From Bacillota bacterium (GTDB lineage Bacteria; Bacillota; Clostridia; Lachnospirales; Lachnospiraceae): a stretch of 64,000 bases of DNA. Location: positions 1 to 64,000 of the forward strand of contig JAEYSV010000043.1 in assembly GCA_023434365.1 (NCBI GenBank), written 5' to 3'. Every line of letters starts with the position of its first letter. Position 1 is the first letter of the stretch. The translations under genes were made by a program, and so were the position numbers. Below are positions 1 to 8,517 of the stretch, one piece after another. Below the pieces are notes generated by a model. The model had not been told where the DNA came from and did no database searches. It worked only from the letters and a program-made list of their open reading frames with translations.

Positions 1-157
1 ACTTTGGCCCTGTATTTTAGGGCCTTATGTGCCACTACGAACTTCATCCAAGCGAGAGCGTGTTGCGAATGAACTATGCCTTGCATCACGATTCACAAAC
101 AGAATTGTGCAAATTGACGAACTATAATTTAATAAGGGCTTTTGACGCCCTAATCCT
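1..157 (+). repeat. Structured intergenic repeat R1 (left edge)
   Basis: Copy of a dispersed repeat, possibly truncated by the window edge. It holds a GGCCC/GGGCC hairpin around a GTATTTT loop (6-24), the core ATCCAAGCGAGAGCG (47-61), the box GCAAATTGAC (109-118) and a GGGC/GCCC hairpin (136-150). The first 80 bases align closely with R3 near 11798-11880; the last 55 bases recur at 884-938 in R2. No gene is seen here; open frames crossing it are shadows. Confidence 0.7.
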
Positions 158-193
158 ACTAGTAAAAACCGAAGAACAGAAAGAGGAAATAAC

Positions 194-829
194 ATGAAAC
201 ACCAGACACACTTAAAAAAAGTATTCGTACTTCTACTGCTACTTAGTATTTTATGCAACAATGCGCATTGCCTAGCTGCTACAGAGGAATCCAATCAGTA
301 TATTTTGGTCGAATACCTTGGTGGAACCACTGCAATCGTATCATTTTATGAAAAAAACGAACAAGGATTATGGGAAAAACTATATACAACCACAGGTTAT
401 GTTGGCAAAAATGGGATGGGGAAAACAACAGAATGGGATTACAAAACACCAGTCGGAACTTTTGAATTAGGTCAGGCCTTTGGTATAAAAAAGAATCCTG
501 GAACCAAATTAGATTATGTCAAGGTTAATCGATATCATTATTCTGTGGATGATCACAATTACCCAGATTATTATAATACCTTAGTAGATGTCAGGGATCT
601 CGGTGTCTCCTCTCTCAAAGGAGAACACCTAATCAATTACGGAAAGTCCTATCATTATGCAATTTGGATTCAGTATAACAAAGAAAAAGTAGTAGGCAAT
701 GGTTCCTCCATCTTTCTCCATTGCTACAGCTCCCATTCGTATACCCAAGGATGTGTAGCCATCCCTGAATCCATGATGGTTAAGTTTCTTAAACGCCTTA
801 ATCAAGATGCAAAAATTATAATTCGGTAA
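194..829 (+). CDS. Secreted L,D-transpeptidase (YkuD domain)
   Basis: Probable exported L,D-transpeptidase, which forms 3-3 peptidoglycan cross-links or attaches ligands to the wall. Residues 1-28 form a basic then hydrophobic signal peptide. The C-terminal third carries the YkuD signature: a His in IFLHC (about residue 176) and the catalytic Cys in SYTQGCVAIP (about 187), giving the family's H...S/TxGCV pattern. The 211 aa length suits a single catalytic domain without extra wall-binding repeats. An AGAGGAA ribosome site precedes the ATG. The gene stands alone on the plus strand, directly flanked by repeats R1 and R2, R2 starting right after the stop codon. Family assignment is confident; the physiological substrate is not visible. 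Confidence 0.88.
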   Translation: MKHQTHLKKVFVLLLLLSILCNNAHCLAATEESNQYILVEYLGGTTAIVSFYEKNEQGLWEKLYTTTGYVGKNGMGKTTEWDYKTPVGTFELGQAFGIKKNPGTKLDYVKVNRYHYSVDDHNYPDYYNTLVDVRDLGVSSLKGEHLINYGKSYHYAIWIQYNKEKVVGNGSSIFLHCYSSHSYTQGCVAIPESMMVKFLKRLNQDAKIIIR

Positions 830-938
830 GCGCTGACGCGCTGTCACGATAGTGATGTCTTGTATCACTTTAATTTACTTTGTAATTGTGCAAATTGACT
901 AAGCCAAGTTTTCTGAAGGGCTTTTGACGCCCTAATCC
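830..938 (+). repeat. Structured intergenic repeat R2
   Basis: Begins at the base after the ykuD stop codon. Positions 830-855 are identical to 35128-35153 in R4 and include the hairpin GTCACGATAGTGA. Positions 884-938 (AATTGTGCAAATTGAC, about 18 variable bases, then GGGCTTTTGACGCCCTAATC) repeat 103-157 of R1. It therefore combines a module from the R4 type with one from the R1 type. Confidence 0.7.
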
Positions 939-946
939 TATATCAC

Positions 947-984
947 AAGAAAATCCCTCGCTTAAAGAAGCAAGGGATTTTCTT
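947..984. terminator. Bidirectional terminator between ykuD and ccdA
   Basis: Long hairpin with arms 947-963 and 968-984 around an AAAG loop, one mismatch, with A-rich and T-rich flanks on the two sides. It sits between convergent genes and can serve both. Confidence 0.8.
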
Positions 985-1061
985 ATTTGAGCGTAGTAAA
1001 TAATTGCATACCGCTCATATGATGTGGGAGTTAAACTTGCTTGATATGACAACCGGCTAGG

Positions 1062-1751
1062 TTAAAACCCTAAGTAAAACATGTAAAATGCTATAAGAAG
1101 AATCGCACTTCCCATGACTATTTTAAGTATAGTACTAAATCTACCATATTTGCTACTGGAAGAAAGCTTTTGCACAAAGCCAATACTAGTACCTGCTACA
1201 ACAGACAAGATGGCATGCCCTACAGAATACAGGAGCAACAACACAATTCCCCATACTATACTTCCCTTTCCTGCAACAATCGCTAACAATACGATTAAAA
1301 CAGGAGTTGAACAAGGCGAAGAGAATACACCAGCCAGTATTCCTGCAATCAAAGCTCCAATGTAACCCTTTTTTGAACTCTTGGCAACCAAATAAGTAGA
1401 TGGGATGAAGTTATAAATTTCCCAAATCTGTAACGCCATTAGGCTCATTAAAACACCCAACAAAAGATACCACCATTTGGCAGAAGTTCCAATCAGATTT
1501 CCTGCTAATGAAGCCATCGTTCCTAATATAGTAAAGGTAATTGCAGTTCCAACTGCAAATGTTACTGAAAGCTTAAAAGCTTTCTTTGTATCTCTTTGCC
1601 CTGTCCCTCCAACCACGCCAATAACAAGTGGTATCGTAGAAAGTGAACAAGGAGTAAGACTTGTCAGCACTCCTGCCAGCAACGCTAATATTGGGGCTAA
1701 CCAGAAGCTATCCTTAATCATCACAGAAAGAGCATCTAGTAATTCAGTCAT
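1062..1751 (-). CDS. CcdA/DsbD-type transmembrane thiol-disulfide carrier
   Basis: Six-helix membrane protein of the CcdA family, which moves reducing equivalents from cytoplasmic thioredoxin to extracytoplasmic thiol proteins. The paired redox cysteines are visible in helices 1 and 4: LTPCS (Cys35) and SSPCSTP (Cys147), each next to prolines as usual in the family. 229 aa is typical. It starts one base after the stop of the membrane-anchored thioredoxin gene (1753-2307) with a GGGGG ribosome site inside that gene, so the two are translationally linked and almost certainly work together. No cytochrome c maturation gene is nearby, so a general thiol-repair or sporulation role is as likely as cytochrome biogenesis. 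Confidence 0.88.
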   Translation of the reverse strand: MTELLDALSVMIKDSFWLAPILALLAGVLTSLTPCSLSTIPLVIGVVGGTGQRDTKKAFKLSVTFAVGTAITFTILGTMASLAGNLIGTSAKWWYLLLGVLMSLMALQIWEIYNFIPSTYLVAKSSKKGYIGALIAGILAGVFSSPCSTPVLIVLLAIVAGKGSIVWGIVLLLLYSVGHAILSVVAGTSIGFVQKLSSSSKYGRFSTILKIVMGSAILLIAFYMFYLGF

Positions 1752-1752
1752 A

Positions 1753-2307
1753 TTATTTTACCCCCATCTCTGCAAATATCCTAAGCATTTGCTCTTCAGT
1801 TAATCCACCCTGATGCATCGTAAGTGCATGCTCGTTCGAATTCTGATTGCTATACTTCAGAAACTCAATCTCCTTCGCAAGCTCATCACTTGGAACAAAC
1901 GGACTACCATCAGCATTGAAAAATGCCTGCGTTGGTATTACACTAAGTGGGAAGTCCTTAGCGGCGTCAGTATGTGCCCATACATCAACATACTGCACGA
2001 TAGCCTTGCCTTTTAATCCATCATGAACACTCTTTAATTCTGGCGCCATTTTTCTACAAGGAGGACAATCCTCAGAGCCAAAATCTATCATAAATGGTAA
2101 CCCATAAGATTTCATTTTATTAAGATCAATCGAGGTAATCTCAAATGGCAAATTCTCTGCAGTATCACTCACCGAATCCTCAACCTTCGGATTCTCTAGC
2201 ACTTCATCCCGACCAGCATTCTTATACAGATAAATACCAAAAATCACTACAATAATAAACAACGGACTAATAACCTTCAAAATAAGAGACCTCTTCGCTG
2301 CATCCAT
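1753..2307 (-). CDS. Membrane-anchored thioredoxin-like protein
   Basis: Extracytoplasmic thioredoxin-fold oxidoreductase. A single N-terminal helix (about residues 7-29) anchors the protein; the thioredoxin domain holds the active site EDCPPCRKM preceded by FMIDFGS, and a cis-proline segment LSVIPTQAFF. The CPPC motif is common in TlpA/ResA-like reductases. The frame opens 15 bases upstream, but a GGAGG site lies between that ATG and the one at 2307, so the shorter start is preferred. Downstream, with one base between, is the CcdA-type electron carrier that would keep it reduced. Upstream lies the purine-rich repetitive leader described separately. Confidence 0.87.
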   Translation of the reverse strand: MDAAKRSLILKVISPLFIIVVIFGIYLYKNAGRDEVLENPKVEDSVSDTAENLPFEITSIDLNKMKSYGLPFMIDFGSEDCPPCRKMAPELKSVHDGLKGKAIVQYVDVWAHTDAAKDFPLSVIPTQAFFNADGSPFVPSDELAKEIEFLKYSNQNSNEHALTMHQGGLTEEQMLRIFAEMGVK

Positions 2308-2339
2308 ACCAAAATCCTCCATTTCATCTCTCTACTCAA

Positions 2340-2820
2340 AACTAACTATTCCATATCAATTCACACCATTTACTACTCATTATTCTCTACTCTTCACTCA
2401 TCATACATAAATCCTTACAAACAAATCTCTACTCTTCCCTCATCATTCATAAATCTTTACTACCTATTCCCTATACACTACCCTTTATTCACTATATACT
2501 ACCCTTTGTTCTCTATATACTACCCTTTACTCTATATACTACCCTTTACTCTATATACTACCCATTACACACATTATACAAGTTTCCTCCTCCCACTTCA
2601 CTACAAATTTCACACTTCACAAAATGTTCACTCTCTCACATCTCTTCTTCGCTCTTCACTGTATTTTAACGCTCTTCGTTCTTCACTATCTTTTTACTAT
2701 CTTTTCCACCTCTTCACTCTTCACTCTTAGTTCTTCACTATCTTTTCTAGGCTCTTAGTTCTTCACTATCTTTTCTAGGCTCTTAGTTCTTCACTGTATT
2801 TAAATGCTCTTCACTATCTT
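2340..2820 (-). repeat. G-depleted minisatellite tract upstream of the thioredoxin gene
   Basis: About 480 bases with very few G on the plus strand (by eye about 16, none in 2341-2460). Two ordered arrays are visible. Five roughly 20-bp units carrying TATACTACCC or TACACTACCC lie at 2469-2568. Three units with an exact 28-bp period starting CTCTTAGTTCTTCAC begin at 2724, 2752 and 2780, the last diverging. On the minus strand the tract reads as C-poor purine-rich repeats of the GTGAAGA type and would form the 5' leader of the thioredoxin-ccdA transcript. A 74-codon plus-strand frame inside it is low-complexity and is not called. Confidence 0.85.
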
Positions 2821-2898
2821 AATTTGCCTTTACATTAACAGACTAATATGATAATATCTTTAAATACAAACTTAATATAAGCATTTTCTTTAAATAAT

Positions 2899-2944
2899 CT
2901 GAAAATATTTTCAGAGTAACGTGGCATAGTATACATAGTATAAT
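2899..2944 (+). promoter_or_regulatory. Palindrome and -10 box upstream of gapN
   Basis: A perfect 16-bp palindrome CTGAAAATATTTTCAG (2899-2914) lies 66 bases before the gapN start. A TATAAT box follows at 2939-2944; the region 17 bases before it is a poor -35. The palindrome looks like an operator, but its regulator is unknown. Confidence 0.4.
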
Positions 2945-2980
2945 GAATCAAAAGAGGATTTAACAGAGAGGAGGAACGCT

Positions 2981-4450
2981 ATGTTAGAAATCATTAAAGA
3001 TAGTGAAAACAAATTCAAAAACCTTGTCAATGGACAATGGATTGACAGTAAGGAGGGTAAGTATATTAATATATACTCCCCACTAGACAATTCACTCCTA
3101 GGCAGTGTTCCAGCAATGTCGAAGGAGGAAGTGGATGTTGTAATTGCTTCTGCAAAAAAAGCACAGAAACAATGGCGTCGTAAGACAATTGATGAACGAG
3201 CAGAAATCCTTTATCAAGCTGCCGCACTACTTATCTCGGAAACAGAACCCTTAGCCAATTTAATGATGAAGGAAATTGCAAAAGATAAAAAGAGTGCTCA
3301 TTCAGAAGTCCTTAGAACTGCAGATTTTATTAAATTCACTGCTGATACTGCTAAAAATCTATCTGGAGAGAGTATCCCCGGTGATAGTTTTCCTGGTGTA
3401 AAAGGAAATAAAGTATCTATTGTTAAGAGGGAGCCTTTAGGAGTCGTACTTGCCATTTCTCCTTTTAACTATCCAGTTAACCTGGCAGCTTCTAAAATCG
3501 CACCTGGACTGATGGCAGGGAATTCAATCATCCTAAAGCCTGCAACTCAAGGCAGCCTCTGTGGATTATATCTAGCAAGAATCTTTGAACAAGCAGGCGT
3601 TCCTGCAGGTGTTCTGAATACAGTAACTGGCCGTGGTAGTGATATTGGTGATTATATTACAACACATAAGGATATCAACTTTATCAACTTTACCGGAAGT
3701 ACAGAAGTCGGCGCCAGAATCTCTAGCATTACCAGTATGGTTCCTTTACTTATGGAATTAGGCGGAAAAGACGCTGCGATTGTATTAGAAGATGCCAACC
3801 TTGATAAGGCGGCTGATAATATTGTGGCAGGTGCATTTTCCTACTCCGGTCAACGATGCACTGCGGTGAAACGAATTCTGGTAATTGATTCGGTAGCTGA
3901 TGAATTAGTTAGCAAAGTAATCGAACGAATGAATAAACTTAAAGTCGGTAATCCAATTAATCCAACACAAGAAGAGGTTGATATTGTTCCGTTAATAAGT
4001 ACAAAAGCCGCTGATTTTGTAATGGAGCTTATTGAGGATGCGAAAAATAAAGGAGCAAAATTATTAGTCGGAGATACACGCGAGGGCAATCTCATCTATC
4101 CTACTTTATTTGATTATGTTACAACAGATATGAGACTTGCATGGGAAGAACCATTTGGTCCTGTTCTACCTATCTTAAGAGTAAAAGATAAAGATGAAGC
4201 AATTGAGATTGCGAATTCTTCTGAATACGGACTTCAAAGCGCGGTATTTACTGAAAACATTAACGATGCCTTCTATATCGCAGAAAAACTAGAAGTTGGA
4301 ACAGTTCAGATTAATAATAAAACTGAGCGTGGACCAGACCATTTTCCATTCTTAGGTGTCAAATCCTCGGGACTTGGAACGCAAGGCATTCGTTATTCGA
4401 TTGAATCCATGTCAAGACCAAAGGCTACTGTAATCAACTTATCATTTTAA
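2981..4450 (+). CDS. gapN: NADP-dependent non-phosphorylating glyceraldehyde-3-phosphate dehydrogenase
   Basis: Aldehyde dehydrogenase superfamily enzyme oxidising glyceraldehyde 3-phosphate directly to 3-phosphoglycerate with NADP, a source of cytoplasmic NADPH that bypasses one ATP. Visible: the Rossmann segment ISPFNYPVNLAASK (about 160-172), the FTGSTEVG motif (238-245), general base Glu259 in MELGGKD, and nucleophile Cys293 in SGQRCTAVKR. The QRCTAVKR context and the EPFGPVLPILRV and INNKTERGPDHFPFLG segments match GapN rather than fatty aldehyde or succinate-semialdehyde dehydrogenases. 489 aa is close to known GapN (about 475). A GAGAGGAGG ribosome site precedes the ATG. Monocistronic, closed by a strong terminator. 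Confidence 0.9.
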   Translation: MLEIIKDSENKFKNLVNGQWIDSKEGKYINIYSPLDNSLLGSVPAMSKEEVDVVIASAKKAQKQWRRKTIDERAEILYQAAALLISETEPLANLMMKEIAKDKKSAHSEVLRTADFIKFTADTAKNLSGESIPGDSFPGVKGNKVSIVKREPLGVVLAISPFNYPVNLAASKIAPGLMAGNSIILKPATQGSLCGLYLARIFEQAGVPAGVLNTVTGRGSDIGDYITTHKDINFINFTGSTEVGARISSITSMVPLLMELGGKDAAIVLEDANLDKAADNIVAGAFSYSGQRCTAVKRILVIDSVADELVSKVIERMNKLKVGNPINPTQEEVDIVPLISTKAADFVMELIEDAKNKGAKLLVGDTREGNLIYPTLFDYVTTDMRLAWEEPFGPVLPILRVKDKDEAIEIANSSEYGLQSAVFTENINDAFYIAEKLEVGTVQINNKTERGPDHFPFLGVKSSGLGTQGIRYSIESMSRPKATVINLSF

Positions 4451-4462
4451 TCCTATCAAAAA

Positions 4463-4495
4463 AGTCTCCCACTTCTTTAGCGGGAGACTATTTTT
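4463..4495 (+). terminator. gapN terminator
   Basis: Stem AGTCTCCC / GGGAGACT (4463-4470 and 4482-4489), 11-base loop, followed by TTTTT at 4491-4495. Confidence 0.9.
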
Positions 4496-4518
4496 GTATC
4501 AGTGGGTATTCATTCATC

Positions 4519-4567
4519 ATCCCTGTAAGTCCTTCTCTGCTTTCAGAGTAACCTTATAGGGATTTTT
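4519..4567 (+). terminator. Second hairpin with T tail downstream of gapN
   Basis: Arms ATCCCTGTAAG and CTTATAGGGAT (one wobble pair) enclose a smaller CTCTG/CAGAG hairpin and are followed by TTTTT. It may be a back-up terminator or the attenuator-like end of an unseen short transcript. The rest of the gap to 4776 is AT-rich and holds only a closed 20-codon frame ending at 4693 that resembles a gene remnant. Confidence 0.55.
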
Positions 4568-4776
4568 ATGTAATCCATTGCCATAAAAATTCCTAGCATA
4601 CACAATGTATAAAACCCTCATAAAAATATTGAAGATATATTACACAATCAAGCGATTAATGGTATGGAGGAGTTTACTAAAACAGTTGAATAAACACGAT
4701 TTAATGATTAATTTGTATCAAAATGAATGAATAGAGCATAGAATAAATTGTAAGTAAAAGAAAGGTTGTCGATATT

Positions 4777-5295
4777 ATGGCTAATATTATCGTTGATCCA
4801 ATTCCATTTAATCCGGGAGCAGTAGCTAATGGTACTCCTTATACACCCGATGCTAGAAATAACTACATTACGATTCCAAACCTTACTGTAACCGCTGATC
4901 TGTCAATTCCAGCACAAACTTTTGAGGCAAGTTATACTGCATTAGATAACACAAAAACTGTTTCACACGCTATGGCAGTTATTGCAGATAGCAGTTATAC
5001 TTCAGGTGCTACTAGCGGAAGCTTAAATTTAACGTTTAATGCACAAGTATTTTATACCGACGATACAAGTGATTTTGAAATTGTGGAAGCGTCTATCCTT
5101 GTGAATAAACCAACAGATTTTAATACTTTTGCAATAGACGGAAGTTTTACTCCAGTAATTCCAGCAGGTGGAGTAAGTGCTGCTTATGATACTACAGACC
5201 CTACTTTAATGGTAATTAGTATTGATCTTGAAGCAATTACCCTCGGAATATCTGGCACTGCAAGTGTTAGAGTTCGTGTAGCAACAGAAGCTTAG
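4777..5295 (+). CDS. Hypothetical protein, probably beta-rich
   Basis: Not recognised. 172 aa with no signal peptide, membrane helix or cysteine; rich in Thr, Ser, Ala, Val and Ile, only two lysines, strongly acidic. Alternating hydrophobic stretches (ASVRVRVATEA, ISIDLEAI) suggest a beta sandwich. A GAAAGG ribosome site lies before ATG 4777. The composition, like that of many structural surface or spore-coat proteins made without a signal peptide, suggests a structural role, but this is inference. It precedes another unknown gene at 5385 with a 12-bp hairpin between them. Confidence 0.6.
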   Translation: MANIIVDPIPFNPGAVANGTPYTPDARNNYITIPNLTVTADLSIPAQTFEASYTALDNTKTVSHAMAVIADSSYTSGATSGSLNLTFNAQVFYTDDTSDFEIVEASILVNKPTDFNTFAIDGSFTPVIPAGGVSAAYDTTDPTLMVISIDLEAITLGISGTASVRVRVATEA

Positions 5296-5320
5296 TCGTT
5301 ACTTTAAAGCACAAACACTT

Positions 5321-5352
5321 TGCTATGACACCAGATTATTGGTGTCATAGCA
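5321..5352 (+). terminator. Perfect 12-bp hairpin between two hypothetical genes
   Basis: TGCTATGACACC (5321-5332), 8-base loop, GGTGTCATAGCA (5341-5352). There is no T run after it, so it may be an mRNA stability or partial-termination hairpin rather than a full terminator. It sits 32 bases before the start of the next gene. Confidence 0.5.
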
Positions 5353-5384
5353 ACATACCTAGCATTGTCATAAAGGAGGAGAAT

Positions 5385-5960
5385 ATGCTTAAGTTTTTGC
5401 TTTGGTTAAATCATATTATTATCGTTGTTTCAATCAATATGAACAAAAAGATAGAGAGACATATCGAATATAAAAAAATCAAAAAACTAATACGTAAAAA
5501 TCTAGAATCCACAGAACTAATAAATTGCCAAGATGGAATTATTATTATTATAAGAAAAAATGAAAAAGACTTAAAAGCTGCTGATTGGATACAAAAAAAC
5601 CTTCCAAAAGAAAATAATCATAAATCAAATCATGAATTAGGTAAGCAGAAAGAAGCCAGTGCTAACGCATACTGCTTAGCTCCTGTAAAAGTAGATCCCC
5701 ATAAAGAGGAACTCAAAAATGAAGTTCTGAATGAATCTTCAACTAACTCTTATAAAATAACAAACTTAAAGGTTGATTTTCAAAGCTCAAGTGATATTAA
5801 CGCTATGGATACTACAATCATACCCACACCTGACAAATCAGCGAATGCTTTAATACACGAACCTGATTATGAACCATTGTCAAAAGTCTATACACAAACT
5901 TGCAACAATAAAGCCTGCCATAATTATCCGATAAGGAAATATAGATATGATAAGAAATAA
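5385..5960 (+). CDS. Hypothetical basic/charged protein
   Basis: Not recognised. The start at 5385 is fixed by an AAAGGAGGAG ribosome site; the longer frame from 5325 would include the hairpin and has no site. 191 aa: a short hydrophobic N-terminus (LLWLNHIIIVVSI) that could be one membrane helix or a weak signal, then a Lys/Ile-rich segment, then a low-complexity Asn/Ser/Lys region and a C-terminal CNNKACHNYPIRKYRYDKK with two cysteines. It ends 14 bases before the converging DHHW gene with no terminator visible. Confidence 0.5.
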   Translation: MLKFLLWLNHIIIVVSINMNKKIERHIEYKKIKKLIRKNLESTELINCQDGIIIIIRKNEKDLKAADWIQKNLPKENNHKSNHELGKQKEASANAYCLAPVKVDPHKEELKNEVLNESSTNSYKITNLKVDFQSSSDINAMDTTIIPTPDKSANALIHEPDYEPLSKVYTQTCNNKACHNYPIRKYRYDKK

Positions 5961-5974
5961 AGAATCAGATAATC

Positions 5975-7084
5975 CTACTCTACCCTTAGCATTGCACTTT
6001 GATTTAATACTTGTATCCCATATAAAAATAATGCATCTGCCCCTTTTTCAAAAGTGATATAGTCAGTTAACATTGAGGCTTTGATATAACGCAAATCTAT
6101 TAACGTTATTTTACTATAGCTTTCTAGTAACAAGGGCGCTAAGCTGCTAGAGTAGGAATCTCTAAACAGATACAGGTGCTTGCCACTTTTGTTCTGTGGA
6201 TTTTCTACGGTAAGCAATGCTTTTGGGCCACCTAAAAATACGTTATACGAGTCAATACTTTGGAGTTCCTCTGTGGTATAGACAGGATGATAGGTCTTCG
6301 TAAGGTGGTCATAAAACTTCGCTTTATTAATCGTATCATTTGACAAATACGTAAGCACATCAGGACGCACTGGAAGTGCAGAATGCCCATAATAAGCTCC
6401 ATAAAACGGCGTATATTCCTTTTGATTATAATAACCCAAAACATCGTGACTTAACGATTTCATCGCACTTTGAAGCTTCTTCGCAACTGGTAGTAAATTC
6501 TCCTGCTTCCAGTGTAAATCGGTACTATAGTAATCATCATCTTCTAATAACGATAAGAGATCAATATATTGCATCTGATCCATGTTAGTTTTATATAGCT
6601 TTAATAAATTGTCATAGTCCATGCTAAGATGACCACTCGGTTTCGCTCCAAAATAATTCTTATCCGGTATAATTGAGTAATAGAGATTAAGATCCTTCAG
6701 ATACTTCTCACTAATCATATTAAACTTTTGTGCAGCAGATTGAATGGAGGATTCCCTTAACGGATATTCAATTTTATAAACCTTATCCTTATAGAGATAA
6801 ATATCATTATTATCTTTCAAGCCAAGAAGATAGTATTTACTAAGCGCAGTTAATGCTCGAAACTGATCTCGAGCCACAAACTGGTCTAGAAAATATTCTT
6901 CATACTCAGTAAAAATATCCTCGCTTAACAAGCTAGTCCATGTTCCACTTGGCACTTGATCTAGACGCCTTCTTTCAAAACTAGAGATATCCTGGTCTGG
7001 TAATAGGAGGTTCAAAACGCCAATGACGGTAAGGAAAGATACAAATAAAATGGTAATGCATATATTTTTAATCTTCTGATTCAT
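5975..7084 (-). CDS. DHHW family protein (AlgJ/AlgX-like partner of MBOAT)
   Basis: Membrane-anchored SGNH-like accessory protein that typically works with MBOAT acyltransferases in O-acetylation of surface polymers. One N-terminal helix (about 8-28) precedes an extracytoplasmic domain. The YYSTDLHWKQ segment is the DHHW-type motif, and FRDSYSSSLAPLL corresponds to the conserved Ser-containing motif downstream. 369 aa is normal. An AGGAGGAGACG ribosome site precedes the ATG. It lies 11 bases after the MBOAT gene in the same direction, so they form one operon with the DUF4358 lipoprotein. The acceptor polymer is not evident. Confidence 0.85.
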   Translation of the reverse strand: MNQKIKNICITILFVSFLTVIGVLNLLLPDQDISSFERRRLDQVPSGTWTSLLSEDIFTEYEEYFLDQFVARDQFRALTALSKYYLLGLKDNNDIYLYKDKVYKIEYPLRESSIQSAAQKFNMISEKYLKDLNLYYSIIPDKNYFGAKPSGHLSMDYDNLLKLYKTNMDQMQYIDLLSLLEDDDYYSTDLHWKQENLLPVAKKLQSAMKSLSHDVLGYYNQKEYTPFYGAYYGHSALPVRPDVLTYLSNDTINKAKFYDHLTKTYHPVYTTEELQSIDSYNVFLGGPKALLTVENPQNKSGKHLYLFRDSYSSSLAPLLLESYSKITLIDLRYIKASMLTDYITFEKGADALFLYGIQVLNQSAMLRVE

Positions 7085-7095
7085 CTCGTCTCCTC

Positions 7096-8502
7096 CTAAA
7101 ATCTAAAGTATAAAAATGGATTATAGGACCCATCTACTAAAAATCCAGTTACAATCATTAATAACAATAATAGCAGGATAGGCTCTATAACTTGTAATAG
7201 CTTATTATAAAAGGTAGTTTTTTCAATCCTTAATACTACTTGTCTCATTAATGGTGTTGCTGCTATCGCAGAAATTACAAATACAATTAGATAGCTACTT
7301 AAATAGTATGTTGTGACAGCATTGGTAAAAGGCAGGTCCCCTCCACCAAACATGTAATATAAGTTATTTTGTGCCTCATCCAGATTATTTGCATTAAATA
7401 TTACAAATCCAAGCAGTACGATGATAATTGTATAACCTGTACTTACTACTCTTGGCACTTTATTAAGAATCTTTTCAAAAAATAGCTTTTCAAATAATAA
7501 TAAAAATGCATAATACCCTCCCCAGAGAATAAAATTCCAGGCAGCACCATGCCAAAATCCAGTCACAAACCAGACTATCAGAATGTTCCTTATCCATTTG
7601 CCCTTAGAAACCCGATTTCCTCCCAGCGGGATATAGAGATAATCTCGAAACCAGCTACTAAGACTAATATGCCATCTTCTCCAAAAATCCGTTACGCTTT
7701 TTGCGATATACGGATAGTTGAAGTTTTCAAGAAAATGAAATCCAAAGATCCTTCCAAGTCCAATCGCCATGTCAGAATAACCAGAAAAATCAAAATATAT
7801 CTGAAAGAAAAAAGCAAAAGCATATAACCAGTAAAAAAGGATTGTTTTTTCATCTGAGTAAGTAAAAATCTTGGAAAATTCGGCAAAGGTATTAGCGAGT
7901 AGTACTTTCTTTGATAGCCCCAAGATAAACCGTCTCGTGCCGTAAGCAAAGTCATCAAAGCTATGGGTTCTTTGTTTGAGTTCCTCTGCCACTGTACTGT
8001 ATCTTACTATTGGACCGGCTATTAACTGAGGAAATAAGGTTACATATGCTGCAAAGTCACCCGGATTCTTAGTGGCCCTGACTCTGTTATAGTACACATC
8101 GATAGTATAACTCATAGTTTGAAAGGTATAAAAACTAATTCCAATTGGCATCGAAATTTGCAATAATGATAACTTAATCCCGGTCACTGCACTTAGATTC
8201 GAAATAAAAAAATCGCTATATTTAAAATAGAACAACAGTCCCAAATTCACAACTAAAGAAAATCCTAACGATACTTTGGGAATATAACGATGCGTTCTAA
8301 ACTTTTCGATAAATAGTGAGGCTGTATAGTCAACAAGCGCTGATAATAGCATCACGAGTACCAGTCTCTGCTCTCCATAATAATAAAAAATCACACTACA
8401 AACTAGTAGCCACACATTCTTTAGCTTATACGGTAAGAGATAGTATGCAATTATGACAACTGGAAGAAAGTAATATAGAAAACTTATGCTTGAGAATACC
8501 AT
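7096..8502 (-). CDS. MBOAT family O-acyltransferase (AlgI/DltB-like)
   Basis: Polytopic membrane acyltransferase of the MBOAT family, expected to pass acyl groups across the membrane to an extracellular carbohydrate. Seen: repeated hydrophobic helices across 468 aa; the family segments FPQLIAGPIVRY, DFSGYSDMAIGLGRIFGF and NFNYPYIAKSVTDFWRRWHISLSSWFRDYLYIPLGGN; and the catalytic His in VTGFWHGAAWNFILWG. It overlaps nothing; it follows the DUF4358 gene across a long hairpin and is followed after 11 bases by the DHHW partner. Arrangement and motifs match bacterial alginate-type acetylation pairs. DltB is unlikely because no other dlt gene is present. Confidence 0.92.
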   Translation of the reverse strand: MVFSSISFLYYFLPVVIIAYYLLPYKLKNVWLLVCSVIFYYYGEQRLVLVMLLSALVDYTASLFIEKFRTHRYIPKVSLGFSLVVNLGLLFYFKYSDFFISNLSAVTGIKLSLLQISMPIGISFYTFQTMSYTIDVYYNRVRATKNPGDFAAYVTLFPQLIAGPIVRYSTVAEELKQRTHSFDDFAYGTRRFILGLSKKVLLANTFAEFSKIFTYSDEKTILFYWLYAFAFFFQIYFDFSGYSDMAIGLGRIFGFHFLENFNYPYIAKSVTDFWRRWHISLSSWFRDYLYIPLGGNRVSKGKWIRNILIVWFVTGFWHGAAWNFILWGGYYAFLLLFEKLFFEKILNKVPRVVSTGYTIIIVLLGFVIFNANNLDEAQNNLYYMFGGGDLPFTNAVTTYYLSSYLIVFVISAIAATPLMRQVVLRIEKTTFYNKLLQVIEPILLLLLLMIVTGFLVDGSYNPFLYFRF

Positions 8503-8517
8503 GAATTCCTTCCCCTG

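Noticed and set aside
25..294. 89-codon minus-strand frame over repeat R1 and the ykuD start
   Set aside because: Overlaps the signal-peptide region of ykuD and a structured repeat; no family match or ribosome site.
2506..2730. 74-codon plus-strand frame in the minisatellite
   Set aside because: Low-complexity Tyr/Leu/Phe/Ser translation of a T/C-rich repeat, no ribosome site.
4631..4693. Protein-like 20-codon frame ending NGMEEFTKTVE
   Set aside because: No start codon in frame and a stop just upstream; perhaps a gene remnant, too short to support.
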